Shown: positions 36,530-43,789 of the stretch, in pieces
How positions within the stretch are numbered: the first letter of the stretch is position 1
Layout of the letters: each line of letters starts with the position of its first letter
Origin: an uncultured Clostridia bacterium
Lineage (GTDB): Bacteria > Bacillota > Clostridia > Christensenellales > Pumilibacteraceae
Assembly: GCA_944362615.1 (NCBI GenBank)
Contig: CALVTM010000007.1
Location: 1-64,000, forward strand
Reading direction: 5' to 3'
DNA: 64,000 nt
The notes under the pieces: generated by a model
Told to the model about the DNA's origin: nothing
What the model saw: only the letters and a program-made list of their open reading frames with translations
Databases searched by the model: none
Program-made: the position numbers and the translations under genes

Positions 36530-36551
36530 TCGGTACGGACGGAGGCGTGAT

Positions 36552-37439
36552 ATGCAAAGGAAGAAAAAACCGGGCGTATCTCGGAGAAAAGATAAGACGC
36601 TGCTCTCCCCGCATGAGAAGTATCTGCTCGGAGTGCGGAGAAATAAACGACTGGTGCGGCTCTGGCAGGCGCTTATACTCGTGCTTCTGCTCGGACTGTG
36701 GGAACTTCTGACTTTTATAGGGTGGATGGATCCGTTTTTTATGAGCTCTCCGTCACGCATTGCCGTCACGTTCGTCGAACTGATGGCGGACGATCTTATG
36801 TATCATATAGGCGTCACCCTTCTTGAATGCGTGATAGGGTTCATCATATCCATGACTGTCGGCTGTGTTATCGCTATCGCGCTCTGGCTTTCGCCTCTTG
36901 CTAAACGGATAGCAGAACCTTATCTTGTCGTACTGAATGCCCTGCCCAAAATCGCTCTCGGACCGCTGCTCATCATCTGGGTCGGGTCCGGCGCTAAAGC
37001 TATTGTTCTGATGGCGGTGCTGATCTGCATAATCGTAACGGTCATCTCGGTTCTCGAAGGATTGTGCTCCGCCGCCCCGGATAAACTGCTGCTGCTCCGT
37101 TCCATGGGCGCGAGCCGCTTACAGCTTTTGCGCTACGCCGTTCTGCCCTCCGCCGTCCCCACCTTTCTGTCCGTGCTTAAGATTAATGTCGGACTCAGCT
37201 GGGTGGGTACGGTCATGGGCGAATATCTCGTATCCGGCGCCGGACTCGGGTATCTTATCGTATACGGAGGTCAGGTGTTCAAGACCGATCTCGTCATGAC
37301 TGCTACGGTCACACTGTGCGCCCTTGCCGCGCTCATGTACGGCGCCGTTGCGCTTGTGGAAAAGCTTAATGCGCGCAAAAAGAAACGCCGCGCACCTGAT
37401 AAGATACGCACCGCCAATAACCCCGATAAGAGGATATAG
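36552..37439 (+). CDS. ABC importer permease (SsuC/TauC/ThiX-like)
   Basis: A 295-residue inner-membrane subunit of the same importer, with GGAGG 8 bp before the ATG. The basic N-terminus is followed by six helices. The coupling-helix motif (EGLCSAAPDKLLLLRSMGASRLQLLRYAVLPSAVPTFLSVLK) near 175-220 is the EAA loop of this family. The last 107 codons (37119-37439) overlap the end of the YkvI-like gene on the other strand, but the C-terminal tail here (KKKRRAPDKIRTANNPDKRI) is plain and basic. Confidence 0.93.
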   Translation: MQRKKKPGVSRRKDKTLLSPHEKYLLGVRRNKRLVRLWQALILVLLLGLWELLTFIGWMDPFFMSSPSRIAVTFVELMADDLMYHIGVTLLECVIGFIISMTVGCVIAIALWLSPLAKRIAEPYLVVLNALPKIALGPLLIIWVGSGAKAIVLMAVLICIIVTVISVLEGLCSAAPDKLLLLRSMGASRLQLLRYAVLPSAVPTFLSVLKINVGLSWVGTVMGEYLVSGAGLGYLIVYGGQVFKTDLVMTATVTLCALAALMYGAVALVEKLNARKKKRRAPDKIRTANNPDKRI

Positions 37440-38324
37440 TCTGCCTACAAGCTTATCAAAACCGAGTACGGACAGCAGACTGCCTGCAAGCGCGGCGGCG
37501 AGCATACCCTCGCCGCCTGCGTTTTTTGACGCAAACTTATCCCGGACAGTAGATAAAGCCCCTATCATCGTAGTGAATATCGAGCACAACAGACATATCA
37601 CGTACAAGGCGTAGATCACTCTCGAGCCCGACGAAAGCTCCATAAGGGGCATTACGCCCGCCGGTGCAAAAGGCAACGCGCCGCATATCAGCGTCAGAAG
37701 TCCCGCTATCGTAAGCGCGCTTATCCCGCTTGCCGCAAGCACCTGACCCGCAGTCATCCCCCGCCTCGTCACGAGCACTCCCGCTCCGAGCAGCAGGTTC
37801 ATCGACACATAAGCAAATCCCGACGGCAGTTCTGTCAAGGAGAACGCTCCCGTAAGATCCAAACCCGCATTGACGCATACGGCGCCGAGCGTGACAGCTA
37901 TGCACGGTACAAGCACCGTATTCGCTTTCGCAAGCCCTCCGCCGCCCCGACGGACGACGTATATCCCGGTAAGGCAAAGCATCACGCCGTACGGCAGCTC
38001 AACTCCGGTCAGCGACGTTAATGCGGAGTCCGTTCCCGCCATCATTGCCGAAAGCACTATAACAGCATTGGCAAGCATTACTCCGTCCGCCGCTCCCCCC
38101 GCTTTTCGGAAAAGCGTGCGATTGACGTCCGAAAGATCTCCCGAAGTGCATGAGCCTACTCCGAGCAGTACCGCGGTAAATACAAACATGAGCGCTCCGC
38201 ATATAACGGGTACGGCTAAAGACGGATGCGGTCCGAAGTATGCGACCACTTCCTGTCCGCTCGCGTACCCCGCGCCTATCATTGTTCCGACACATATCAT
38301 TGCCGCAGACAAAACTTTTTTCAC
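37119..38324 (-). CDS. YkvI-like membrane transporter with antisense-overlapping tail
   Basis: A 401-residue protein of the YkvI branch of the APC superfamily, likely an amino-acid-type transporter. It starts at GTG (MKKVLSAAMICVGTMIGAGYASGQEVVAYF), where GxMIGAGxxSGQE is the unwound substrate segment; about ten helices end near residue 325. The frame continues 75 residues past the last helix (HKRNGAVHERGKGAQCDRSSHDEIG..), antisense to the permease gene. That tail is hydrophilic and unlike the family, so the native stop may have been lost. A TATAAT ends 5 bp before the GTG with no Shine-Dalgarno sequence, another leaderless candidate. Confidence 0.75.
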   Translation of the reverse strand: MKKVLSAAMICVGTMIGAGYASGQEVVAYFGPHPSLAVPVICGALMFVFTAVLLGVGSCTSGDLSDVNRTLFRKAGGAADGVMLANAVIVLSAMMAGTDSALTSLTGVELPYGVMLCLTGIYVVRRGGGGLAKANTVLVPCIAVTLGAVCVNAGLDLTGAFSLTELPSGFAYVSMNLLLGAGVLVTRRGMTAGQVLAASGISALTIAGLLTLICGALPFAPAGVMPLMELSSGSRVIYALYVICLLCSIFTTMIGALSTVRDKFASKNAGGEGMLAAALAGSLLSVLGFDKLVGRLYPLIGVIGGAYLIRCAAFLFARIKLFHKRNGAVHERGKGAQCDRSSHDEIGLEHLTSVYDKIPESGAGYEIFAHDRTHPAESDINLKHGQKGGDGGGQNGVAQKL

Positions 38325-38329
38325 ATTCG

Positions 38330-38335
38330 ATTATA
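38330..38335 (-). promoter_or_regulatory. -10 box 5 bp before the YkvI-like start
   Basis: TATAAT on the minus strand, then CGAAT and GTG. No clear -35 hexamer is seen 16-18 bp upstream, so it is weaker evidence than at the other leaderless candidates. Confidence 0.45.
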
Positions 38336-38474
38336 TGCTGCCGCATGATAAATAATGTTGCGCCGGCTCCTGCCGCAAGGTGTGAGTGACCGCATTTTTA
38401 ATACGCCGCACAGTTACCTGCAGTTTCGCCCGATATGCGCTGATGCCCGCGTCATATACCCGGCATGTTTCAGA

Positions 38475-39749
38475 CTATTTTCTCAGATACGCCGGCAGTT
38501 TGTTTTTTATCCTGCCGCCCGACCCTTTTCCTATTCCTATCGCATAACCATCGGCGGCTACGACGCACCAGCCCTTACAGTTGCCGTCTATCTCCTCTCC
38601 GCGCAGGTATGCGGCTATGCGCGGGTCATCGGCAGCCATGTTCTCGCGGCTGTGAAATCTGTCGCCGTATGCGCTTGCCGCCTGATGAGTGAACGTAAGC
38701 CTACCGTCTTTTTCAACGACGGCAAGAAGCACGCCGTTCGTAAGACAGGGTATGTCCGCATCAAACGCCGGAACGAACAGCATATTACCCGTGCGCGCCA
38801 CCTTCAGTCCGCTTACGTCCATAACCTCGGACAGCCGGGCAATATCGCTCTTTCCTGCCGCGGTGAGCCGTTTATGCCGCGCTTCCGCTCCGCCGCCGCC
38901 CGTCTTTTCGAGCAGACAGAAATACTGCCCTTCGCCGCAGTATTTATGCGGATAAAATTTAAAACCCGCTTTGCACCTTGCGTCGCGCAGGAAATCATCG
39001 CCCGGTATCCGCTCCTTATAGCCGCGCTCCATCATAAATTCCGCATTGCACTCATCCTCTTCCTCGGAAAAAGTACAAGTCGAATATATGAGCAGTCCTC
39101 CGGGCTTCAGACACTCGTCCGCAGCAAGCAGTATCTCACGCTGTCTTTCCGCACACGAACGTATGTTTTTAAGCGACCAGTCGAGCGCGGCCTGAGGCTC
39201 TTTTCTCATCATCCCTTCGCCCGAACACGGCACATCAGCTATCACTACGTCAAACATGCACCCGAAAGTTTCGCCCAGCCGCTGAGCGCGCATACAGGTC
39301 ACAACGACATCAGTGTAGCCGAGCGTGACTATATTTTCACGAAGCGTTTCCGCACGCTTTCTGTCCGCATCATTGGAAACGAGCATACCGCTGCCGCCCA
39401 GCCTCGACGCCGCCATACTGCTCTTACCGCCCGGAGCCGCGCACATGTCAAGCACTTTCGCGCCCGCCGGTATGTCCGCGTAGGATACGGGAAGCATTGC
39501 AGTCGGTTCCTGCATATAGTAAAGTCCGGCGCGGTAATACGGATGCGCGGTGGGAGTCCCACCGGTCACTTCGTAACAGCCTCCGCTGTACTCCAGTTTC
39601 CGCAGTCCGCACACCGAAGTTATGTCCGGCAACGTCTTTGTCTTTACCGCATTCAGATGCAGCCCTGCCCGTTTGGGTTCGGACAGCGCTTTTATGTATT
39701 CGTCAGCTTCGTCACCGAGACGGCGTTTCATTTCCTCAAGATATTCCAT
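38475..39749 (-). CDS. RsmF-type NOP2/Sun rRNA methyltransferase
   Basis: Methylates a cytosine at C5 in 16S rRNA. It has 424 residues. The catalytic domain (about 25-290) has SAM loop DMCAAPGGKSS, first Cys in ADVPCSGEGM and second in YSTCTFSEEEDE. GEG after PCS and the C-terminal PUA-like part (about 300-424, with TNGVLLAVVEKDGRL and GWCVVAADGYAIGIGKGSGG) identify the RsmF/YebU branch. Compare the shorter paralogue at 15823-16695. A -10 box ends 6 bp before the ATG and there is no ribosome site. No terminator was identified; 150 bp separate it from the YkvI-like gene. Confidence 0.92.
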   Translation of the reverse strand: MEYLEEMKRRLGDEADEYIKALSEPKRAGLHLNAVKTKTLPDITSVCGLRKLEYSGGCYEVTGGTPTAHPYYRAGLYYMQEPTAMLPVSYADIPAGAKVLDMCAAPGGKSSMAASRLGGSGMLVSNDADRKRAETLRENIVTLGYTDVVVTCMRAQRLGETFGCMFDVVIADVPCSGEGMMRKEPQAALDWSLKNIRSCAERQREILLAADECLKPGGLLIYSTCTFSEEEDECNAEFMMERGYKERIPGDDFLRDARCKAGFKFYPHKYCGEGQYFCLLEKTGGGGAEARHKRLTAAGKSDIARLSEVMDVSGLKVARTGNMLFVPAFDADIPCLTNGVLLAVVEKDGRLTFTHQAASAYGDRFHSRENMAADDPRIAAYLRGEEIDGNCKGWCVVAADGYAIGIGKGSGGRIKNKLPAYLRK

Positions 39750-39755
39750 ACTCAG

Positions 39756-39784
39756 ATAATATCACTTTTTATCGGGATTTGCAA
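39756..39784 (-). promoter_or_regulatory. Promoter giving a leaderless rsmF-like mRNA
   Basis: Minus strand: TTGCAA (39784-39779), 17-bp spacer, TATTAT (39761-39756), 6 nt (CTGAGT), ATG. Confidence 0.65.
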
Positions 39785-39827
39785 GACGTTTGGATTAATT
39801 GAATCGTTTATACATTTAAAACAAAAC

Positions 39828-39869
39828 AAGTCCCCGGCGCCGTATCGGCGCCGGGGACGTTGATTTTTA
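39828..39869. terminator. Strong terminator after the zinc-ribbon gene
   Basis: GTCCCCGGCGC pairs with GCGCCGGGGAC around a five-base loop; TTTTTAATTTTT lies on the plus side and CTTGTTTTGTTTT on the minus side. Confidence 0.85.
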
Positions 39870-39910
39870 ATTTTTCGTGTACTTTAAACCATGGTAAGCA
39901 GTACGCTGTA

Positions 39911-40285
39911 TCAACAAGTTAAAGTTATAGTTATATTAACCAATATCATGATCACTCCGCTTATTATCGAAATGACGATACCTGCTATTGCAAGACCGCG
40001 TCCGCTGCCATTCATAATCTTGGACTTGTTCAGACCTATTACGCTGAATATAAGACCGAGCAGCCAGAAAAAGAAAGACAATACAAATCCTGCTATCGCA
40101 AAACCGTTGGTGCGGCTCTCTGCCGGCTGATTGTTATACTGATACTGCTGGTTATACTGATTGTAGCCGCCGTTATTCATCGGACCGGGCTGCTGATAAC
40201 CGGGATTATCATGTAAAGCGGCTCCGCAATAAGGGCAAACATTATCGTTATTGTTTACTTGTTTACCACAATTAGAGCAAAACAT
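39911..40285 (-). CDS. Zinc-ribbon membrane protein (DUF4190-like)
   Basis: A 124-residue protein. Residues 1-25 are a zinc ribbon (CSNCGKQV..CPYCGAAL). Residues 27-57 are a Gln/Asn/Tyr/Gly-rich linker, and the rest holds two hydrophobic helices (about 62-82 and 96-118) around the DUF4190 motif KIMNGSGRGLAIAGIVISI. Such proteins are common in Firmicutes, with no known task. AAGGAGG lies before the ATG and it has its own promoter and terminator. Confidence 0.85.
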   Translation of the reverse strand: MFCSNCGKQVNNNDNVCPYCGAALHDNPGYQQPGPMNNGGYNQYNQQYQYNNQPAESRTNGFAIAGFVLSFFFWLLGLIFSVIGLNKSKIMNGSGRGLAIAGIVISIISGVIMILVNITITLTC

Positions 40286-40332
40286 ATTTTTCCTCCTTAT
40301 AATTTGCCTTCGACATTAAGTTTACTAATATT

Positions 40333-40362
40333 AATATAACATTAAAATTTGCTTATTGTCAA
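40333..40362 (-). promoter_or_regulatory. Promoter of the zinc-ribbon gene
   Basis: Minus strand: TTGACA (40362-40357), 18-bp spacer, TATATT (40338-40333). Confidence 0.7.
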
Positions 40363-40468
40363 GCGTAGACGTACACATAATCGGCATTATTTTATTCGGC
40401 TGCACATATTTTTATACACCCTGACCGATTATCCCTTTTCCTGCCCGGAATTTCCGTCTGCCGCACTG

Positions 40469-40505
40469 AAAAGAGCAGGACTCCGAAAGGAATCCTGCTC
40501 TTTTA
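40469..40505 (-). terminator. Terminator after the COG0523 GTPase gene
   Basis: AAAAGAGCAGGA and TCCTGCTCTTTT, perfect 12-bp arms, T-runs on both strands. Confidence 0.85.
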
Positions 40506-40552
40506 TTATCATTGATATCGGCTCAGCAGAACCGCCGAACGCGGTGCGTTTA

Positions 40553-41815
40553 TCAAATCTTATCCAGTTCCGCTTTGATCGCGGCGCGGTCGATATTCTG
40601 ACCGATGAAAACGAGCTTGATCATACGGTCACCGTATTCCATATCCCAGTCGTGCGCAAACTTCGGATCGGTCGCAAGAAGTCTGTCTATCTCGCGCGCC
40701 GGAAGCGTCGCATAGAACGGTCCGTTCTCCGTCAGATATTTCTGTCTGCCCGCCTGCTCATATACGTACGACATATCCTTATCGTCCGTGAAATACAGCA
40801 GACCTTTGGAACGAATGATCATTCTGCCATAGTCCTTATTCGCCCAGTCGTCAAATTTCAGCCGGTCAAACGGTCTGCGGCGGTAGTACACATAAGTACC
40901 TATACCGTACTCTTCAGCCGTACCGCTGTCGTCATTCTCGCCCACTCCGTGCTCATGGTGATGATGGTGGTGGTGATGCTCATGATGCTCATGCTCCTCG
41001 CCGTCATCATCGTCGTCATCGTCGTGATGGTGTTCATGATGATGCCCGTGATGATCGTCATCCGCATCATGCTCATTGTCCGGACTGTCAAACTCTTCCA
41101 TCCAGCCGGCGGAGTTTATTGCCTGTTCAAAGTCAAACAGATTGGTATCGAGAATATCCGCTATATCTACTTTGCAGTAGTCCGTTTCTATGATCTCGGC
41201 ATGAGGCTGCAGTTTGCGTATGATAGCTTCGATCGTGCTGAGCTGCTCGGGAGTTACCTCGCTCGCCTTATTCAGAAGCACGATATCGCAGAATTCCAGC
41301 TGCTGTATGACGAGGTTTTCGATATCCTCTTCCCCGCGCTCCGCATGCTCGAGAGCTTCGCCGCAACCGAACTCATCAGCAAGTCGCAAAGCATCGGTAA
41401 CGGATATAACGGCATCCAGTTTGCAGAACTTGGGCATTCCGCGCATCTCGAACTGATCTTCAAGATAAGTTATCGTCTGGGCAATGGGGATAGGCTCGCA
41501 TATTCCGGAAGCCTCGATCAGTATATGATCGAACTTGCGTGTCTTTATGAGCGACGCAAGCTGATCGATCAGGTCTTTTTTAAGCGTGCAACAGATACAG
41601 CCGTTCTGAAGCGCGACAAGATTGTCGTCCTTTTCCGCAACGACTCCGCCTTTCTGTATAAGATCGGCGTCAATGTTCACCTCGCCTATATCGTTGACGA
41701 TGACTGCCATTCTATATCCTTTCGCATTGCGAAGAAGATGGTTGATCAGCGTCGTCTTTCCGCTTCCGAGGTATCCTGTAATAAGTGTAATGGGTACTGT
41801 CTCAAACTTTTTCAT
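40553..41815 (-). CDS. COG0523 (CobW/ZNG1-like) metal-chaperone GTPase with His-rich loop
   Basis: GTP-driven metallochaperone that inserts zinc, cobalt or another metal into client enzymes. It has 420 residues. The G domain has GYLGSGKTTLINH (Walker A near 12-19), the metal motif CICC near 73 and ASGICEP (switch). Residues about 246-285 are almost only His, Asp and Glu (for example HHGHHHEHHHDD, then EHHEHHHHHHHHEHG), a metal store longer than usual. The CobW C-terminal domain (about 305-420) follows. No Zur box or metal regulator is visible. The -10 box ends 6 bp before the ATG, so the mRNA is probably leaderless. The metal is not determinable. Confidence 0.92.
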   Translation of the reverse strand: MKKFETVPITLITGYLGSGKTTLINHLLRNAKGYRMAVIVNDIGEVNIDADLIQKGGVVAEKDDNLVALQNGCICCTLKKDLIDQLASLIKTRKFDHILIEASGICEPIPIAQTITYLEDQFEMRGMPKFCKLDAVISVTDALRLADEFGCGEALEHAERGEEDIENLVIQQLEFCDIVLLNKASEVTPEQLSTIEAIIRKLQPHAEIIETDYCKVDIADILDTNLFDFEQAINSAGWMEEFDSPDNEHDADDDHHGHHHEHHHDDDDDDDGEEHEHHEHHHHHHHHEHGVGENDDSGTAEEYGIGTYVYYRRRPFDRLKFDDWANKDYGRMIIRSKGLLYFTDDKDMSYVYEQAGRQKYLTENGPFYATLPAREIDRLLATDPKFAHDWDMEYGDRMIKLVFIGQNIDRAAIKAELDKI

Positions 41816-41821
41816 GGTTAA

Positions 41822-41850
41822 ATCATAGTCCTTTGTCGCGCCTTTGTCAA
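41822..41850 (-). promoter_or_regulatory. Promoter giving a leaderless COG0523 mRNA
   Basis: Minus strand: TTGACA (41850-41845), 17-bp spacer, TATGAT (41827-41822), 6 nt (TTAACC), ATG. Confidence 0.7.
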
Positions 41851-41877
41851 GCGCAGCCGCTTAAAATTATAATTATC

Positions 41878-42783
41878 TCAAAAATCCGCTTCTTTAAGCA
41901 CCTCAAGCAAAGACTGCTTATCTTTACATACCATAGCCGCATTCCGTATGCGTTTTATATCCGGCACTCCTTTAAGATAGAACGGTATGAAAGACCGCAA
42001 CGCCGTTACCGCATACCGCTCCCCGAAATATTCCTCTCCGTACTCGAGATGTTTCAGTATTACTTCATAACGCGTCAGTTTCCGTCCGCCCGAGAAAATC
42101 TGCGGATTTGCAACTGCTCCGCGACCTATCGCTACGCCGTAAACGCCTTGTTTGCGCTGCCCGATATTCGTTTCGTCCACGTCTCCGTTACCCAGCACGG
42201 GTATGCTTACCGCCGATGCAATCTCAAGTATTTTATCCCAGTCCGCTTCGCCGGAGTACAGCTGTTCGCGCGTTCTGCCGTGAACTGTTATCAGATCCGC
42301 GCCCGCATCTTCCATACGCCTGGCGAAATCCACGGCGCCGCATGTGTCCTTGACTCCCAGACGCATTTTTATCGTCACCGGCTTATCGCCTTTTTTAAGA
42401 GCGCGGACTATCGCCGCCGCCCTGTCCGGGTCAAGCATGAGCGCGCTTCCCTCGCCGTGTCCGAACACTTTGCGTACCGGACAGCCCATATTTACGTCGA
42501 GTATATCGAATTTTGCCACTTCCGGATGAGAGAGCGCACGCTCGAACTGTTCGGGAATACTGCCGAAAAGCTGTGCGCAGGACGGAGTTTCATTCGGAGC
42601 AATGCGCAGCAGCGCTACCGTCTTTTTGCTTTTGTAATTGAGCCCCGCAACGCTTACCATCTCGGTCACGGTCAGATCGGCGCCGAAATCCTTGCAAAGC
42701 CGTCTGAACGCCACGTCACTGTAACCGGCAAGCGGCGCAAGCGTTGCGCAGCCCGGGCGGAGCATCTGCTTTATGTCCGCCAT
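41878..42783 (-). CDS. tRNA-dihydrouridine synthase (DusB-like)
   Basis: FMN enzyme that reduces uridine to dihydrouridine in tRNA. It has 301 residues. The TIM barrel starts TLAPLAGYSDVAFRRLC; the catalytic Cys lies in DVNMGCPVRKV, Lys and Arg for FMN in TIKMRLG, and HGRTREQLYSG and LGNGDV follow. IGRGAVANPQIF is the phosphate site. The C-terminal helical domain is short. Its start overlaps the stop of mazG (TAATG), so it is the third gene of a copA-mazG-dus operon. This enzyme often sits beside nifR3-type genes; here it is with a copper pump. Confidence 0.93.
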   Translation of the reverse strand: MADIKQMLRPGCATLAPLAGYSDVAFRRLCKDFGADLTVTEMVSVAGLNYKSKKTVALLRIAPNETPSCAQLFGSIPEQFERALSHPEVAKFDILDVNMGCPVRKVFGHGEGSALMLDPDRAAAIVRALKKGDKPVTIKMRLGVKDTCGAVDFARRMEDAGADLITVHGRTREQLYSGEADWDKILEIASAVSIPVLGNGDVDETNIGQRKQGVYGVAIGRGAVANPQIFSGGRKLTRYEVILKHLEYGEEYFGERYAVTALRSFIPFYLKGVPDIKRIRNAAMVCKDKQSLLEVLKEADF

Positions 42784-43604
42784 TACTTGTCGGACACCTT
42801 TGTTATTTTTCCGTCCATAAAAGCCGCGGACAGCGCGTTGACTTCTTTTATAAGATCCGGTTCAAGATCGGCGCCGCTCTTCAGCGCTCCGCACGCGGAG
42901 ATCAGAAGATCATGTACGGTCGCGGCAGGAACGTCTATTTCCAAGCCCGCTTCACGCAACTTTTTGACCGTCTTCTGAAGTTTGAGCAAAGCCGGAAACG
43001 TATCCGGTATACGCGCAAGCTTGCTTTCCAGCGTTTCCGCATGCTTTTCCTTTGCCTTTGCCGCCTCCCAGCGGTCGAGAGCTTCCGATTCGTTATCCGC
43101 CTTGTCCTCGCCGAAAATATGCGTGTGACGGGTCACCAGCTTACGCACCAGCTCGTCCACCACGTCCAGCCGCGTGAATTCGCCTGCGCGCTCCGCCATA
43201 TCACAATGGAAAAGCGCCTGAAGAAGTATATCACCGGTTTCCTCACGCATTCCGTCAAGGTCGCCTGCGTCTATGGCTTCACAAAGCTCGTACGCTTCCT
43301 CTATCGCGTTCTTGCGTATGCTTTCATGCGTCTGCGCTCTGTCCCAGGGGCAGCCGCCTTCGCCGGTAAGTCTGCGCATGACGTGTATCAGGTCGCCGTC
43401 AGAGTACCTCGGCTTGAACAGACTGTCGTTCCCTTCGGCGTATGCTTCGCCGCCGGTCACCGCAACTTTACAGCCGTACAGCTTTTCAATGTAAGCCTCT
43501 ACCCTCTCCGGATCGGTTATATCGATCACGCGGAGATCGTATCTCGTATCTATCAGCGCATCATAAAGATCCGCCTCAGTTATCGTAAAAACGCTTCTGC
43601 TCAT
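42783..43604 (-). CDS. mazG: MazG-family nucleoside triphosphate pyrophosphohydrolase
   Basis: Hydrolyses NTPs to NMP and pyrophosphate, cleaning the nucleotide pool. It has 273 residues. The MazG core (about 68-165) has GGCPWDRAQTHESI, the metal motif EEAYELCEAI and EETGDILLQALFH. The first 65 residues match the end of a tetrapyrrole-methylase-linked MazG (YabN) leader region without the methylase itself. The second MazG domain after 180 is degenerate (KLARIPDTFPALLKLQK, then helices). It starts in an ATGA overlap with copA, so translation is coupled. Confidence 0.92.
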   Translation of the reverse strand: MSRSVFTITEADLYDALIDTRYDLRVIDITDPERVEAYIEKLYGCKVAVTGGEAYAEGNDSLFKPRYSDGDLIHVMRRLTGEGGCPWDRAQTHESIRKNAIEEAYELCEAIDAGDLDGMREETGDILLQALFHCDMAERAGEFTRLDVVDELVRKLVTRHTHIFGEDKADNESEALDRWEAAKAKEKHAETLESKLARIPDTFPALLKLQKTVKKLREAGLEIDVPAATVHDLLISACGALKSGADLEPDLIKEVNALSAAFMDGKITKVSDK

Positions 43605-43789
43605 TTGCTTACCTTATATCCCTCTTTCTCTATTGCCGCTATTATAGCTTCGTCGCTTACATCGCCCTCTACAGTAGCCGTACCGGCTTCAAGGCTGACT
43701 TCAACCTTAAGTCCCAGCTCCTCAAGCGCTTTCTTTACTCTGCCCGTGCAATGACTGCACATCATACCTTCTACCTTAAATATTCTCAT
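43601..43789 (-). CDS. Possible internally started CopZ-like copper chaperone
   Basis: Within copA and in its frame, an ATG at 43789 is preceded by AAAAAGGAG at 7 nt, as good a ribosome site as any in the window. From it runs a 62-residue HMA domain (MRIFKVEGMMCSHCTGRVKK..) that equals a complete CopZ protein in length and motif. It may be made as a free chaperone in addition to the fused form, or mark a recent fusion of copA and copZ by loss of the copA stop. The site is seen; the second product is inference. Confidence 0.55.
   Translation of the reverse strand: MRIFKVEGMMCSHCTGRVKKALEELGLKVEVSLEAGTATVEGDVSDEAIIAAIEKEGYKVSK

Noticed and set aside
38355-39863. A 502-codon frame antisense to the rsmF-like gene
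   Set aside because: The opposite strand carries all methyltransferase motifs; this frame is a compositional shadow.
40900-41091. Met/Thr-rich small frame within the COG0523 gene
   Set aside because: It is the alternative frame of the His/Asp-coding repeat and has no start signal.
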